A DNA stretch of 62,398 bases from a bacterium (GTDB taxonomy: Bacteria > Patescibacteriota > Gracilibacteria > UBA1369 > PNNO01): NCBI GenBank assembly GCA_021158225.1, contig JAGGUZ010000016.1:1-62398 (forward strand), read 5' to 3'. Below the pieces are notes generated by a model. That model made no database searches and was not told the DNA's origin. It saw only the letters and a program-made list of their open reading frames with translations. This document shows positions 37,546-47,230 of this stretch, piece after piece. Position 1 is the stretch's first letter; each line of letters starts with the position of its first letter. The translations under genes were made by a program, and so were the position numbers.

Positions 37546-39513
37546 ATGAATAATACATACGCCCAAATTTGTCTTAAAAGAAGGATGCCTCAAAATCTCC
37601 AGACTTTAACTTATGAAATTCCTGATAAATTAAAAGAATCTTTAAAAATCGGAAGTTATGTTAATGTTCCGCTTCGAGGAAAAGCTTCGGAAGGAATTGT
37701 CTTGAGAAAAACAGAAGAAATTCCAAAGCACAACACAAAACAAATATCCAAGTTAATTTACGAAAATCCAATTTTGCAAACATGGCATATTAATCTGGCC
37801 AAATGGATGTCGGATTATTACATGGCTCCTATCCAAAAAACTATTTCACTTTTTTTACCTCCAAAATTTTATAAATCAGATCTATTAAAAGATGAAAAGA
37901 AAGTAGAGCTTTTTAAAAAGCACAAGTTAACCGATTCCCAACAAGAAGCTTTAGATAAAATAATTAACTCGGATAAAAAAACGACACTAATTCATGGAGT
38001 AACCGGCTCAGGGAAGACAGAAGTTTATCTTCATCTTGTAGAAAAATCGATGCAAAAAGGTAAGCAAAGTATAATCGTTGTACCGGAAATTTCACTTACT
38101 CCTCAAACTGTCCAATATTTTCAAAGAATTTTTGGAGATAAAGTTGCAATATTGCACAGTCGATTAACAGAGAAACAAAAATCTCTTGAATGGTTGAAAA
38201 TTTATATTAAAAAAACTCCGATTGTTATTGGACCGAGATCTGCTTTATTTGCACCGGTAAGTAATTTGGATTTAATTATTCTTGATGAAGAACACGAATT
38301 CTCTTATAAACAAGAACAATCTCCCAGATATCACACAAGAACGGTAGCCGAAAAAATAACAGAGCTAACAGGTTGCAAACTTGTACTTGGAAGCGCTACT
38401 CCTTCCATTTCTAGTTACCAAAAAACAGTTGATGGTGAGTATAATTTAGTTGAACTTCCGCAACGAATTGGGAATGTTCCACTTCCCCCTGTTGAAATAA
38501 TTGATCTTCGAGAAGAATTTAAAAAGCAAAACTATTCAATTTTAAGTGACAGATTACAGAAAGAACTCACGAATACTCTCGCACAAAAGAAACAAGCTAT
38601 ATTATTTTTAAATAAACGTGGATCTGCATCCGCAATTGTTTGCCGAGAATGTGGTTATAGCGAAAAATGTGAAGCCTGCGACGTTCCCATGACTTATCAT
38701 AAAACACTTCCTCAACAAAATTCATTCAGACCATCTCTTATTTGTCATCATTGTGGAGCAATTAAAAATATTCCACTCGAGTGTCCAAATTGTAAAAGTC
38801 ATTCAATAAAATATATTGGAGCCGGCACACAAAAAGTTGAAGAAGAAGTTAGGATGCTCTTCCCCGAAGCAAGAGTAGCAAGAGTTGATAGAGATACAGT
38901 CGCAAAAAGAGGATCTTTTGACGAAATTTATAATAAATTAAAAAATGAAGAGCTCGATATTCTTATCGGCACACAAATGATTGGGAAAGGACTACATTTT
39001 CCCAAAGTAAATCTTGTAGGAGTTATTCTAGCAGATATAGGACTTCATTTCCCTGATTTCAGAAGCTCGGAAAGAACATTCCAACTGCTCACTCAAGTAG
39101 CTGGACGAGCTGGTAGAATGGGACAAACAAGCAATGTGATTATCCAAACTTATATGCCGGATAATTACGCAATAATGTATGCAAAGTCGCACGATTACAA
39201 AAGCTTATTCAAACATGAAATTGATCAACGAAAAACATTCAATTATCCACCATTTTCAAAACTTTTAAAGTTAACTTTTGTTGACTTAAGTGCCAAGAAA
39301 GCACTTTTATCCGCACAGAAAGTCCACGAAATAATTAAAGAAAAAAACGATGGCTCAAATATAATAAATATGTATCCGGCTATTATTTTTAAACTTCACA
39401 ATAAATTCCGTTGGCATATTTTGATACAAGGGAAAAACCCTAAGTCTTTAATAGAAGACATAGACCTTCCAGAAAACTGCAGAGTGGATATCGACCCAAT
39501 TTCTACAGGCTAA
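37546..39513 (+). CDS. priA: Primosomal replication restart helicase PriA
   Basis: PriA reloads the replisome at abandoned forks. The 655-residue protein has the 3'-DNA-binding domain, the superfamily 2 helicase core (Walker A GVTGSGKTEVY around residue 160, DEEH box ILDEEHEFSYK around residue 247), the zinc cysteines in CRECGYSEKCEAC and CHHCGAIKNIPLECPNC, and the VAGRAGR motif VI segment. It is shorter than the usual 730 or so, mostly between domains. It looks monocistronic and is followed by a 246-nt gap. Confidence 0.96.
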   Translation: MNNTYAQICLKRRMPQNLQTLTYEIPDKLKESLKIGSYVNVPLRGKASEGIVLRKTEEIPKHNTKQISKLIYENPILQTWHINLAKWMSDYYMAPIQKTISLFLPPKFYKSDLLKDEKKVELFKKHKLTDSQQEALDKIINSDKKTTLIHGVTGSGKTEVYLHLVEKSMQKGKQSIIVVPEISLTPQTVQYFQRIFGDKVAILHSRLTEKQKSLEWLKIYIKKTPIVIGPRSALFAPVSNLDLIILDEEHEFSYKQEQSPRYHTRTVAEKITELTGCKLVLGSATPSISSYQKTVDGEYNLVELPQRIGNVPLPPVEIIDLREEFKKQNYSILSDRLQKELTNTLAQKKQAILFLNKRGSASAIVCRECGYSEKCEACDVPMTYHKTLPQQNSFRPSLICHHCGAIKNIPLECPNCKSHSIKYIGAGTQKVEEEVRMLFPEARVARVDRDTVAKRGSFDEIYNKLKNEELDILIGTQMIGKGLHFPKVNLVGVILADIGLHFPDFRSSERTFQLLTQVAGRAGRMGQTSNVIIQTYMPDNYAIMYAKSHDYKSLFKHEIDQRKTFNYPPFSKLLKLTFVDLSAKKALLSAQKVHEIIKEKNDGSNIINMYPAIIFKLHNKFRWHILIQGKNPKSLIEDIDLPENCRVDIDPISTG

Positions 39514-39517
39514 TTAT

Positions 39518-39649
39518 TTAACTTTTGATAATTTTTCTGGTATTTTTTATATTAGCTTTTCTTGATACTTTCTTCACATCTTGTGATGCAAGCAGTCTTC
39601 CATTCATATTATTTTCATTATTGAATAAACGATTATTTAATTTCGCCAC
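39518..39649 (-). CDS. Possible 43-residue basic small protein
   Basis: The priA-trpS gap contains a minus-strand frame starting GTG at 39649 and ending 4 nt past the priA stop. The product is Lys/Asn-rich and basic. An AGGA precedes the GTG at about 10 nt. The frame is too short to be convincing. The rest of the gap holds only a weak trpS promoter. Confidence 0.2.
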   Translation of the reverse strand: MAKLNNRLFNNENNMNGRLLASQDVKKVSRKANIKNTRKIIKS

Positions 39650-39699
39650 AATCTCGCTTTCCTGACAATTAGCTTACCTTTCAACCATATTAATAATTA

Positions 39700-39729
39700 C
39701 TGGAACTCAGTATTTCTTTCTAGTATACT
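39700..39729 (+). promoter_or_regulatory. Weak candidate promoter for trpS-pyrG
   Basis: CTGGAA (39700-39705), an 18-nt spacer and TATACT (39724-39729). The -10 is good and the -35 poor. The ATG of trpS follows at 39760. Confidence 0.4.
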
Positions 39730-39759
39730 CACATATAGAATTGAGTAACCGATTTTCAA

Positions 39760-40740
39760 ATGAAACGAATTCTTTCAGGAGTACAGCCAAGTGGAAATCC
39801 ACATTTGGGAAATTATTTTGGTGCGATGAAACATCACATCGAGATGCAAGATCAATATGAAAGCTATATTTTTATTGCGGATTATCACGCACTTACCACG
39901 GTTAGGGATCCGGAAAAGATGAAAACTTCAACACTTCATCTTGTTCTTGATTATCTTGCCTTGGGGCTTGATCCGGAGAAAACAGTTTTTTTTAGACAAA
40001 GCGATGTTTATGAACATACTCAATTAATGTGGATTTTGGATTGCATAACCCCACATGGGTTTCTTGAACGTGCACACGCATGGAAAGACGCTCTTGCAAA
40101 AGGGAAAAAAGAACCGACCGCAGGCCTTTTTGGTTATCCGGTTTTAATGGCGGCAGATATATTACTATATAGTCCGGATCTCGTCCCAGTTGGAAAAGAC
40201 CAAAAACAACATGTTGAAATCGCAAGAGATATTGCCGGTAAATTCAACAATACTTTTGAAGAAGTTTTTAAATTACCGGAACCTTATATCCCGGAAAGTT
40301 CAGCTTTAATAAAAGGTACCGACGGACAAAAAATGAGTAAAAGTTACGGAAATGTTATAGAAATTTTTGCCGACGAGAAGAAACTTAGAAAACAAATTAT
40401 GAGTATACAAACCAATTCAACCGCACTGGAAGATCCAAAAGATCCAAGTACATGTAATGTATTCTATTTATACTCTATGTTTGCAAACAAGCAAGAAATT
40501 GATGACTTGAGAAACAAATATAAAACCGGTGGATACGGATACGGCTCAGCAAAAAAACTATTATTGGAAAAAATAATTGAATTTTTCAAACCATATCGTA
40601 AAAAAAGAATTGAACTCGCAAACAATTTGGACTACATTGATAAAGTATTAAAAGACGGAGCACGAAAAGCCAGAGAAAAATCCGAGAAAATGATGGAAAA
40701 AGTACGAAAAGCAGTAGGATACGTCAATAATTTTGCTTAA
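39760..40740 (+). CDS. trpS: Tryptophanyl-tRNA synthetase
   Basis: A class I synthetase of 326 residues that charges tRNA-Trp. The HIGH-type signature is PSGNPHLGNYFGAM near the N-terminus and the KMSKS loop reads GQKMSKSYGN near residue 192. Length and motif order are those of bacterial TrpS. pyrG begins 6 nt after the stop, so the pair is probably one transcript. Confidence 0.97.
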   Translation: MKRILSGVQPSGNPHLGNYFGAMKHHIEMQDQYESYIFIADYHALTTVRDPEKMKTSTLHLVLDYLALGLDPEKTVFFRQSDVYEHTQLMWILDCITPHGFLERAHAWKDALAKGKKEPTAGLFGYPVLMAADILLYSPDLVPVGKDQKQHVEIARDIAGKFNNTFEEVFKLPEPYIPESSALIKGTDGQKMSKSYGNVIEIFADEKKLRKQIMSIQTNSTALEDPKDPSTCNVFYLYSMFANKQEIDDLRNKYKTGGYGYGSAKKLLLEKIIEFFKPYRKKRIELANNLDYIDKVLKDGARKAREKSEKMMEKVRKAVGYVNNFA

Positions 40741-40746
40741 ATTTAT

Positions 40747-42369
40747 ATGGCAACAAAATACATATTTGTTACAGGAGGTGTGTGCAGCTCACTTGGAAAA
40801 GGTATTGCTACCGCATCTATAGGCACCCTTCTGAAAACAGCAGGTTTTCGTGTGTTTACACAAAAATTGGATCCGTATATTAACGTAGATCCCGGAACAA
40901 TGAGCCCTTTTCAACATGGAGAAGTATTTGTAACCAACGATGGAGCGGAAACAGATTTGGATCTCGGTCATTATGAACGTTTTATCGATGTAAACTTATC
41001 CGAACAATCTTCAGTAAGCACCGGTAAAATCTACTCTCAAGTAATAGCCAATGAACGAAAAGGAATATATCTTGGAGGAACAATTCAAATTATTCCACAC
41101 ATAACCAACGAAATAAAAAGAAGGATAAAAGAAGCTGCAAAAAAAAGTAGAGCGGAAATCGTTATCTGCGAAATTGGAGGAACTGTTGGAGATATAGAAG
41201 GACAACCATTTATGGAAGCGATCAGACAACTTAGACAAGAACTTGGAAAAGATAATACAATATTCGTACATTTAACGCTTCTTCCTTATCTACAAGGTTC
41301 AAAAGAATTAAAAACAAAACCGACACAAGCTTCTGTAAGAGAACTCCGAGCAATGGGGATTATTCCAGACTTCATTTTTACAAGAGCCGACTACCCGATT
41401 GCGAAGGAATTGTTAAAGAAAATCTCACTATTTTGCGATGTTCCGGTTGACCATGTAATTCCAACTCCTACGGTAAAATCTATTTACGAGGTTCCTTTAA
41501 TGTTCGAAGAATATAACGTAGCACAACTCATAGGAAAAAAATTAAAGCTCGGGCGTGTAACTCCTAAATTAAAAGAATGGAGAACGCTTGTCGATAAAAT
41601 AAAAAAGGATAGAAAGCCGTTAGAAATCGCCCTTGTTGGAAAATATACAGGCCTTGACGATGCATATCTAAGCGTAATTGAATCGTTAAAAATCGCTTGT
41701 TACCATCAAAACAGAAGCCTCGACCTTATTTGGATAGATTCCGGGAAATTAGAAGAAAACGATGAAAAAACATGGAAGAAATTAAAAGAAGCAGATGGAA
41801 TAGTTGTCCCTGGAGGTTTTGGTATTAGAGGCACGGAAGGTAAAATTCAAGCCGCAAAATATGCACGTGAAAATAAAGTTCCTTACTTGGGTCTTTGTTT
41901 GGGAATGCAAATAATGTCTATTGAATTTGCAAGATATGCTCTTAAAGATCCAAAAATTACATCAGAAGAATTTGATGAAGGGAAAAAACTTGACCCTAAA
42001 GAATATATTATCCATTTTTTACCTGGACAATCCGAAAGCAAAGCCAAAGGTGGGACACTAAGGCTTGGAGCATATCCATGCAGATTAATTCCGGGAACAA
42101 AAACAAAAGCGCTTTACAATAAAAATATTATCAATGAAAGACACAGGCACAGATACGAATTTAACAATAAATTTAAATCTAAGCTTGAGAAAAAAGGTTT
42201 TGTGATTTCAGGAATAAATCCTAAGCAAAATCTGGTTGAAATAGCTGAGATAAAAGATCATCCGTTTATGATCGGATCTCAATTCCATCCTGAATTTCTT
42301 TCCAGACCAAACAGACCGCATCCACTTTTTTACGGATTTGTTAAAGCAAGTATTCAAAATAGTAAGTAA
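40747..42369 (+). CDS. pyrG: CTP synthase
   Basis: PyrG aminates UTP to CTP using glutamine. The 540-residue protein opens with TKYIFVTGGVCSSLGKGI, the P-loop of the amidoligase domain, followed by the GTVGDIEGQPF metal segment. The class I glutaminase domain has Cys in GLCLGMQ and the His/Glu pair in QFHPEFLSRP. It is complete and normal. The promoter for the next gene overlaps its last codons. Confidence 0.97.
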   Translation: MATKYIFVTGGVCSSLGKGIATASIGTLLKTAGFRVFTQKLDPYINVDPGTMSPFQHGEVFVTNDGAETDLDLGHYERFIDVNLSEQSSVSTGKIYSQVIANERKGIYLGGTIQIIPHITNEIKRRIKEAAKKSRAEIVICEIGGTVGDIEGQPFMEAIRQLRQELGKDNTIFVHLTLLPYLQGSKELKTKPTQASVRELRAMGIIPDFIFTRADYPIAKELLKKISLFCDVPVDHVIPTPTVKSIYEVPLMFEEYNVAQLIGKKLKLGRVTPKLKEWRTLVDKIKKDRKPLEIALVGKYTGLDDAYLSVIESLKIACYHQNRSLDLIWIDSGKLEENDEKTWKKLKEADGIVVPGGFGIRGTEGKIQAAKYARENKVPYLGLCLGMQIMSIEFARYALKDPKITSEEFDEGKKLDPKEYIIHFLPGQSESKAKGGTLRLGAYPCRLIPGTKTKALYNKNIINERHRHRYEFNNKFKSKLEKKGFVISGINPKQNLVEIAEIKDHPFMIGSQFHPEFLSRPNRPHPLFYGFVKASIQNSK

Positions 42370-42381
42370 ATACGCTATAAT
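42353..42381 (+). promoter_or_regulatory. Promoter for the coiled-coil membrane protein gene
   Basis: TTCAAA (42353-42358), a 17-nt spacer and a perfect TATAAT (42376-42381). The -35 lies in the last codons of pyrG. The ATG follows at 42417. Confidence 0.6.
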
Positions 42382-42416
42382 TTACTAGATATGTAAATTT
42401 CAATATTTCAAAACCT

Positions 42417-43808
42417 ATGCCAAAGTTTAGGTATATAATTGTAAACAAAGAAAACAGACAACTTTCCGGAGTTGTTGATGCCCCGGATGTAGATACAGCG
42501 CAAAACGACCTTAAAGAGCTCGGTTTTTCTATAGTTTCGATTGAACAAACAAAGATAAACACTAAAGAAAAAGAAACCGGAATAACTTTTGAATTCAGCG
42601 GAATTGACAAACAAAAAAGAAACATACTTGGAACAATTGTTTCCGAAGACAGATACAGTGCATTTAAAAGACTTATAACAGAATACGATCTTGATGTTAG
42701 ATATATAGTTCAAGCTGATTTGAAAGACAAAGAAAAATTCAAAAAAGCCGGGATTATAGATTTAATGAAACAATATCAGAAAGAAGTAGAAGAAAATACT
42801 CGAATGTTTCATAAAGAAAAACTCAAAAAAATAGACAGAACATTCGACAAGAAAAAAGCTCTTGTTATGAGGCAAGTTGATTTTGTATTAGCAAAAGTAT
42901 CTAAGGCTATAGATACTTTTGCTAACGATTTGAACCCTCAAAACAAGCAAGAAATTAAAGATTACGTAAATAAAATTCTTCGTCTTAAAAACACGACAAA
43001 CTTAGATTATTTAAAAAACACATGCCAAGATTTATTAAAATATCTTCAAAGAGCAGAAATATTTATATCAAAAAAGAGCCGATTAAATGAGAAACTCGGA
43101 CTATACACCCAAACACAAGAGATGATTGACGGATTGCAACGCGGAAAAGATTTTGGCATATACGAAGACTTGCAAGACCAGATTGAAAGATGGAAATCCG
43201 AACATATTAAAGGTAGAAAAAAAATCCCTTTTGGAGATAAAATTACAAATTTTTTCTACACAATCATTCTTAAAGTAATTTATGAAGATAAAGAAATAAG
43301 AATAGTCAAAAAAGAAATTAACAGCTTAAATCGTGACATAAAACAATATTTTCGCATAATTTTAAAATCTAAAGATCCTGAATACAAAAAAGTCGCAAGT
43401 GTAAGCCTTAAAAGTCTACGAACGAAAAAGAAGAAATTAAAAGAGAAATTAGCAATTCTTAAAAAAAATGAAAGGAACAAATTAAATTCCGAAGGTAATT
43501 TAAATATATTCGAAAAAATAATATATCTTATTAACGGACTAAGCGGTTGGTTATTATTTTATTATTTATTTTATTATTTTGTAGCTGAAATTATTATAGA
43601 TAAAGAGTTTATCTATTCAAATTTAGATATTCCAAGTTTGTTTTTCCTATTTAATACCGGACTTATTAAATACATATTGCCTTTAGTTTTTCTCCTGCAT
43701 ATTACTACAAGTATGAAGCTTAATTTCTTCAAAAAAAATGGTATTGCGGATTTAATCTTGGTCCCTGTTTTCACCCTTGCATCATTGTTAATTGTTTTTA
43801 ATTTCTAA
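42417..43808 (+). CDS. Coiled-coil membrane protein with a GspF/PilC-like N-terminal module
   Basis: A 463-residue protein of unknown function. Residues 1-45 resemble the short N-terminal module of type II secretion/type IV pilus platform proteins (MPKFRYIIVN..., then ...AQNDLKELGFSIVSIE). The conserved GspF helical domains do not follow. Instead there is a long, strongly basic and helical region (about 95-355, rich in Lys/Glu, probably coiled coil), then about three membrane spans at the C-terminus (about 368-462). I would call it a possible cytoplasmic scaffold anchored in the membrane. Confidence 0.65.
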   Translation: MPKFRYIIVNKENRQLSGVVDAPDVDTAQNDLKELGFSIVSIEQTKINTKEKETGITFEFSGIDKQKRNILGTIVSEDRYSAFKRLITEYDLDVRYIVQADLKDKEKFKKAGIIDLMKQYQKEVEENTRMFHKEKLKKIDRTFDKKKALVMRQVDFVLAKVSKAIDTFANDLNPQNKQEIKDYVNKILRLKNTTNLDYLKNTCQDLLKYLQRAEIFISKKSRLNEKLGLYTQTQEMIDGLQRGKDFGIYEDLQDQIERWKSEHIKGRKKIPFGDKITNFFYTIILKVIYEDKEIRIVKKEINSLNRDIKQYFRIILKSKDPEYKKVASVSLKSLRTKKKKLKEKLAILKKNERNKLNSEGNLNIFEKIIYLINGLSGWLLFYYLFYYFVAEIIIDKEFIYSNLDIPSLFFLFNTGLIKYILPLVFLLHITTSMKLNFFKKNGIADLILVPVFTLASLLIVFNF

Positions 43809-43838
43809 TTGCTAATACAAGTACATTTTAGGTACAAT
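43809..43838 (+). promoter_or_regulatory. Candidate promoter for the lgt-like gene
   Basis: TTGCTA (43809-43814), an 18-nt spacer and TACAAT (43833-43838). The alternative TTG start at 43838 falls in the -10, which favours the ATG at 43871. Confidence 0.5.
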
Positions 43839-43870
43839 TGCGATCGTATTATGTTTATATCAAATCGCTC

Positions 43871-44671
43871 ATGTTTCCTGTACTCATACAAATAGGACCG
43901 ATTGTAGTTTATTCTTTATGGCTTTTTGCAGGAATAGGATTCTTGTTCGGGGTGTTTGTATTTTCTTTTATCGCTCAGCAAAAAAGACTCAATATAAGTT
44001 TTATTTACGATCATAGTATTAGTCTATTCATTTTTGGAATGATTAGTTCAAGATTGTTTTTTGTTTTAGAAAATTTCCAATATTATTTTCAAGATTATTC
44101 AATCCAATCTTTTACAAAGATATTCTTTGTTTGGGATAAAGGATTATCGCTTCTGGGATGTCTTGTCGGAATAATATTGGCTCTTTTCTACTACTCAAAA
44201 AAAGAGCACGAACAAACAAAAAAATGGCTTGATATACTAACAATTTCAACTATATCCGCACTTGCAATAGGTCATATTGGAACATTTTTAGATGGCAGTT
44301 CATATGGGAATGTCACTTCTCTACCTTGGGGAATGATTTTTGACAATCCATCTATAAAATATGCAGTCCCAATTCATCCTACACAACTTTATGCATTTTT
44401 ATACAGTACCATACTTGCAATTTCCTTATTTATTTATTATCGCCGAAAAAAACCCATTGCAGGCAAAATAACGATTATAGGATTAGTCAGTTATTTCTCA
44501 TTTATATTTCTTGAAGGATTTTTACGTGGAGACGATGTATTTATGTATGCCGGATTAAGAGAAGAACAATGGTTCTCATTGCTAATATTTATAATTATTG
44601 GCGGATATTTGTTAAGAAGGTATAATAGAAAACGAAAATCACAAGAATCAAAAAAATCTAACTCTGTTTAA
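43871..44671 (+). CDS. lgt: Prolipoprotein diacylglyceryl transferase-like membrane protein, diverged
   Basis: A 266-residue protein with about seven membrane spans and the overall Lgt plan: IQIGPIVVYSLWLFAGIGF at the start, the HPTQLYAFLYS segment, and FLEGFLRGDD near the C-terminus. Lgt adds diacylglycerol to the lipobox cysteine of prolipoproteins. Two hallmark sites differ. The usual GLxxHGG reads GLSLLGC, without the His, and the GRxGNFxNxE signature reads GHIGTFLDGSS, without the Arg, Asn and Glu. The frame could start at a TTG (43838), but the ATG at 43871 gives the family N-terminus. Either activity is kept in an unusual form or function has changed. Confidence 0.75.
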   Translation: MFPVLIQIGPIVVYSLWLFAGIGFLFGVFVFSFIAQQKRLNISFIYDHSISLFIFGMISSRLFFVLENFQYYFQDYSIQSFTKIFFVWDKGLSLLGCLVGIILALFYYSKKEHEQTKKWLDILTISTISALAIGHIGTFLDGSSYGNVTSLPWGMIFDNPSIKYAVPIHPTQLYAFLYSTILAISLFIYYRRKKPIAGKITIIGLVSYFSFIFLEGFLRGDDVFMYAGLREEQWFSLLIFIIIGGYLLRRYNRKRKSQESKKSNSV

Positions 44672-44673
44672 TT

Positions 44674-45078
44674 ATGCCAAGCCTATCCGAAATTATTGCG
44701 TGGGGAACAAGTCCGAATGTTTCAAGAATAATAATTGCTATTTTAGTGGGATATATAATCCTTCTATGGATATCTATAATTATATGGACTACAAAAGATA
44801 TAGTTAGCAGATCCAATAATGTTATATATCAACTTGTTTCGATTTTATTAGTTGTAATATTTAACCTTTTCGGATTAATTATTTATATTACTATCAGACC
44901 GGCTAAAACACTCATAGAAAAGTTTTTTGAAGATCTGGAATATGAAGCTCTTTCTCAAACTACAGAGGAAAAAACGCAATCGCAATCGAAACCAAAAAAA
45001 GCATCCGGCAGAAAACTCGAGAACAATAAAAGCAATAAAAAAAAGAATAAGAAGAAGAAAAAAAATAATATAACTTAA
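44674..45078 (+). CDS. Small membrane protein, PLD-nuclease N-terminal-like, Lys-rich tail
   Basis: A 134-residue protein with two membrane spans (about 18-38 and 53-75). It shows the W-x-x-x-D-x-x-x-R spacing and later I-Y pattern seen in small PLDc_N-type membrane modules. The C-terminal 45 residues are a highly basic Lys/Asn tail that should lie in the cytoplasm. It starts 2 nt after the lgt-like gene. No function is assignable. Confidence 0.6.
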   Translation: MPSLSEIIAWGTSPNVSRIIIAILVGYIILLWISIIIWTTKDIVSRSNNVIYQLVSILLVVIFNLFGLIIYITIRPAKTLIEKFFEDLEYEALSQTTEEKTQSQSKPKKASGRKLENNKSNKKKNKKKKKNNIT

Positions 45079-45090
45079 CTAAAATCAATT

Positions 45091-45495
45091 ATGCAATTTA
45101 TCAGTTATCTATTCAGTCCTATTCCCGTATCTGTTTTCCATTATTCGTTTTATCTGATAATTTATTCAATTGCCCTAATAGTAATTGCAATCGCCATGAA
45201 AATTATTATTGCAAAGAAAAGCAGTAAAGCTCTTAGAAGAGTTTACAGGAATATGCCGAGTCATTTTATTTGGATAGCCTTAACACTTATTATCCTTATT
45301 GAGTCGCGCACCAATGCAATCCCCTATTTAAGCATGAGATTCCTTCTTTATATAGTAATCCTAATCTCAATTTATTTGGTAGCAATAAATATATATCGTT
45401 TTTTCACAAAATATCCAAAAGTAAAAAACATAATTAAAACAAAGCCCAATAAACAGGAAAACAAACATCATTACTCTACTTCCAAGAAGAAGTAA
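45091..45495 (+). CDS. Small hydrophobic membrane protein of unknown function
   Basis: A 134-residue protein with about three membrane spans (about 18-42, 58-72 and 80-104) and a basic tail. No family is recognised. It is the last gene of the lgt-like unit, and its stop abuts the stop of the convergent PEGA gene with no gap. Confidence 0.6.
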   Translation: MQFISYLFSPIPVSVFHYSFYLIIYSIALIVIAIAMKIIIAKKSSKALRRVYRNMPSHFIWIALTLIILIESRTNAIPYLSMRFLLYIVILISIYLVAINIYRFFTKYPKVKNIIKTKPNKQENKHHYSTSKKK

Positions 45496-46710
45496 TTATT
45501 CCAAAGCAAGATTAATTCTTAAAAACCCTTCTTTATCTATTAACATAATGAGGGGTTTTGTTTGAGAAACATATACATCTTTATTGAAAATATCATTTTT
45601 TAGAATCGGACAATTATCCATTGTCATATCACATAAAAGCAAATTCTTATTCTGCAATATAAAAATATGTTCATTATCGTAAAGCCAATCGAACCAAGAA
45701 ATTTCTTTAGCAAATCTGGCAACTAATTTATTTTTTTCGGTTTCAAACAAGTATACATAAAGTTCCCCATAATTTGATTGATAAAGAATTTTATCCCCAA
45801 GCGGAGAAATATAAATTTTAGAATTAACACCGGAAGCAATTAATGTAAGAACTCCATCCTTATATGTATAAAGATCATCATCAAGTTTTATGAAAATAAA
45901 ATCGTTATCAGCTTGAATACTAATTTCCTTTATTTTAAGTTTATTTTTTATTAAAATTATTTTGTTGAAAACTCCGGCATCACTTATATCCACAACAAAA
46001 AGTGCTCCATTATTTACATAAATTCCTTTTAAATTTGATGTGTAAACAAGCTTAAAATTTATAAACTCATCTGGGATAATAATCTTTATAAATTCGCCGG
46101 AAGAAAGATTAAGAAGATTGATGAGATGTCTATCCTCAAATGCCAAATATTTCTTCCCGACATTATAAACTTTTTTATAAACAATCGTAGTCGGCAAGGT
46201 AATTGTCTTAATTCTATCTTCATCCTCTCCACCCATGTTCAATTCATAAATTAAACTGTTTTTATTATCCAAGAAGAAAAGATCGTCCCCGTTAGAAATC
46301 ATCTTATCGTAAACGAAGTCAAATTTCCCAATCTTACTAAGACCTTCCAAATGCTTCGGAACCAAATAAATACCACTAACTCTTGTAACAAGATCCGGAG
46401 CCACTTCAACAGTTTTCTTCCAATTATGAAAATTCTCACTTTTTATATCGATATTATAAGTCCCCGGTCTAACATTTTTTATTTGATAAGGTAATTTATT
46501 TCCCGCCTCCTCTCCATTTAGGATAATAGAAACATTCGGATAATCCCCTGAAAAATCGATTATACTTGTTTTAACAATGTTCCTGTGCAGAAGATCTACT
46601 TGATATCCGTACGCAGCCAAAAGTGCATAAGAAGTGGCAAAAACGAACAATAAAACACCGGAAATGTGCAAAATAATCTTAAAAAGCTTCCTTCTTCTGG
46701 AATTTGCCAT
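45496..46710 (-). CDS. PEGA domain protein with C-terminal beta-propeller-like repeats
   Basis: A 404-residue surface protein. It has an N-terminal membrane anchor (about 9-31), a PEGA-type beta domain (about 48-108, including YPNVSIILNGEEAGN and the VRPGTYNIDIKSENF hairpin), then about 290 residues of alternating beta strands with recurring D/N-x-x-Y-like turns that resemble propeller blades. PEGA domains are thought to bind surface polymers. It is the last gene after dnaG-rpoD-greA, starting directly at the greA stop. Confidence 0.75.
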   Translation of the reverse strand: MANSRRRKLFKIILHISGVLLFVFATSYALLAAYGYQVDLLHRNIVKTSIIDFSGDYPNVSIILNGEEAGNKLPYQIKNVRPGTYNIDIKSENFHNWKKTVEVAPDLVTRVSGIYLVPKHLEGLSKIGKFDFVYDKMISNGDDLFFLDNKNSLIYELNMGGEDEDRIKTITLPTTIVYKKVYNVGKKYLAFEDRHLINLLNLSSGEFIKIIIPDEFINFKLVYTSNLKGIYVNNGALFVVDISDAGVFNKIILIKNKLKIKEISIQADNDFIFIKLDDDLYTYKDGVLTLIASGVNSKIYISPLGDKILYQSNYGELYVYLFETEKNKLVARFAKEISWFDWLYDNEHIFILQNKNLLLCDMTMDNCPILKNDIFNKDVYVSQTKPLIMLIDKEGFLRINLALE

Positions 46711-47205
46711 CTATTTAATGTTGATAATTTCGTACTCCATAACTCCAAGTGGAACCACAACCTTTACTTTATCTCCAACAACCTTATCAAGAAGAGCATT
46801 CCCTACAGGTGATTCATTTGAAATTTTATTCTCGTAATCAGCCTCTGTTGAACCAACAATAGTATACTCAACAGGCTTTGATCCTTTAATCGACTTGTTT
46901 TTTATAACTACGGTTGATCCAAGTTGCACAGTTTTTGTACCGGTTTTCTTCTTTTCATCAATAATCTTTATGCTTTTAACTTTTCCTTCAAGCTCCAAAA
47001 TACGACCTTCTGTAAACGCTTGCTCATTTTTAGCCTCTTCGTATTCAGAGTTTTCAGATAAATCTCCATAACTTATTGCTTCTTTTATTCTGGCCGCAAT
47101 TTCCTTACGTTTAACATTTTTTAAATTATCTAATTCTGCAAGAAGTTTTTTATATCCATCCTTGGTTACTAAAGTTACTTTTTCATCATTTGTTTGTATT
47201 GCCAT
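46711..47205 (-). CDS. greA: Transcript cleavage factor GreA
   Basis: GreA rescues backtracked RNA polymerase by stimulating transcript cleavage. The 164-residue protein has the N-terminal coiled coil with the acidic tip in SYGDLSENSEYEEAK and the C-terminal FKBP-like domain with ISNESPVGNALLDKVVGD. It lies 25 nt after rpoD, an arrangement that puts transcription factors together. Confidence 0.97.
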   Translation of the reverse strand: MAIQTNDEKVTLVTKDGYKKLLAELDNLKNVKRKEIAARIKEAISYGDLSENSEYEEAKNEQAFTEGRILELEGKVKSIKIIDEKKKTGTKTVQLGSTVVIKNKSIKGSKPVEYTIVGSTEADYENKISNESPVGNALLDKVVGDKVKVVVPLGVMEYEIINIK

Positions 47206-47230
47206 AATTTTAATAAAGTTAAGTAATTTA

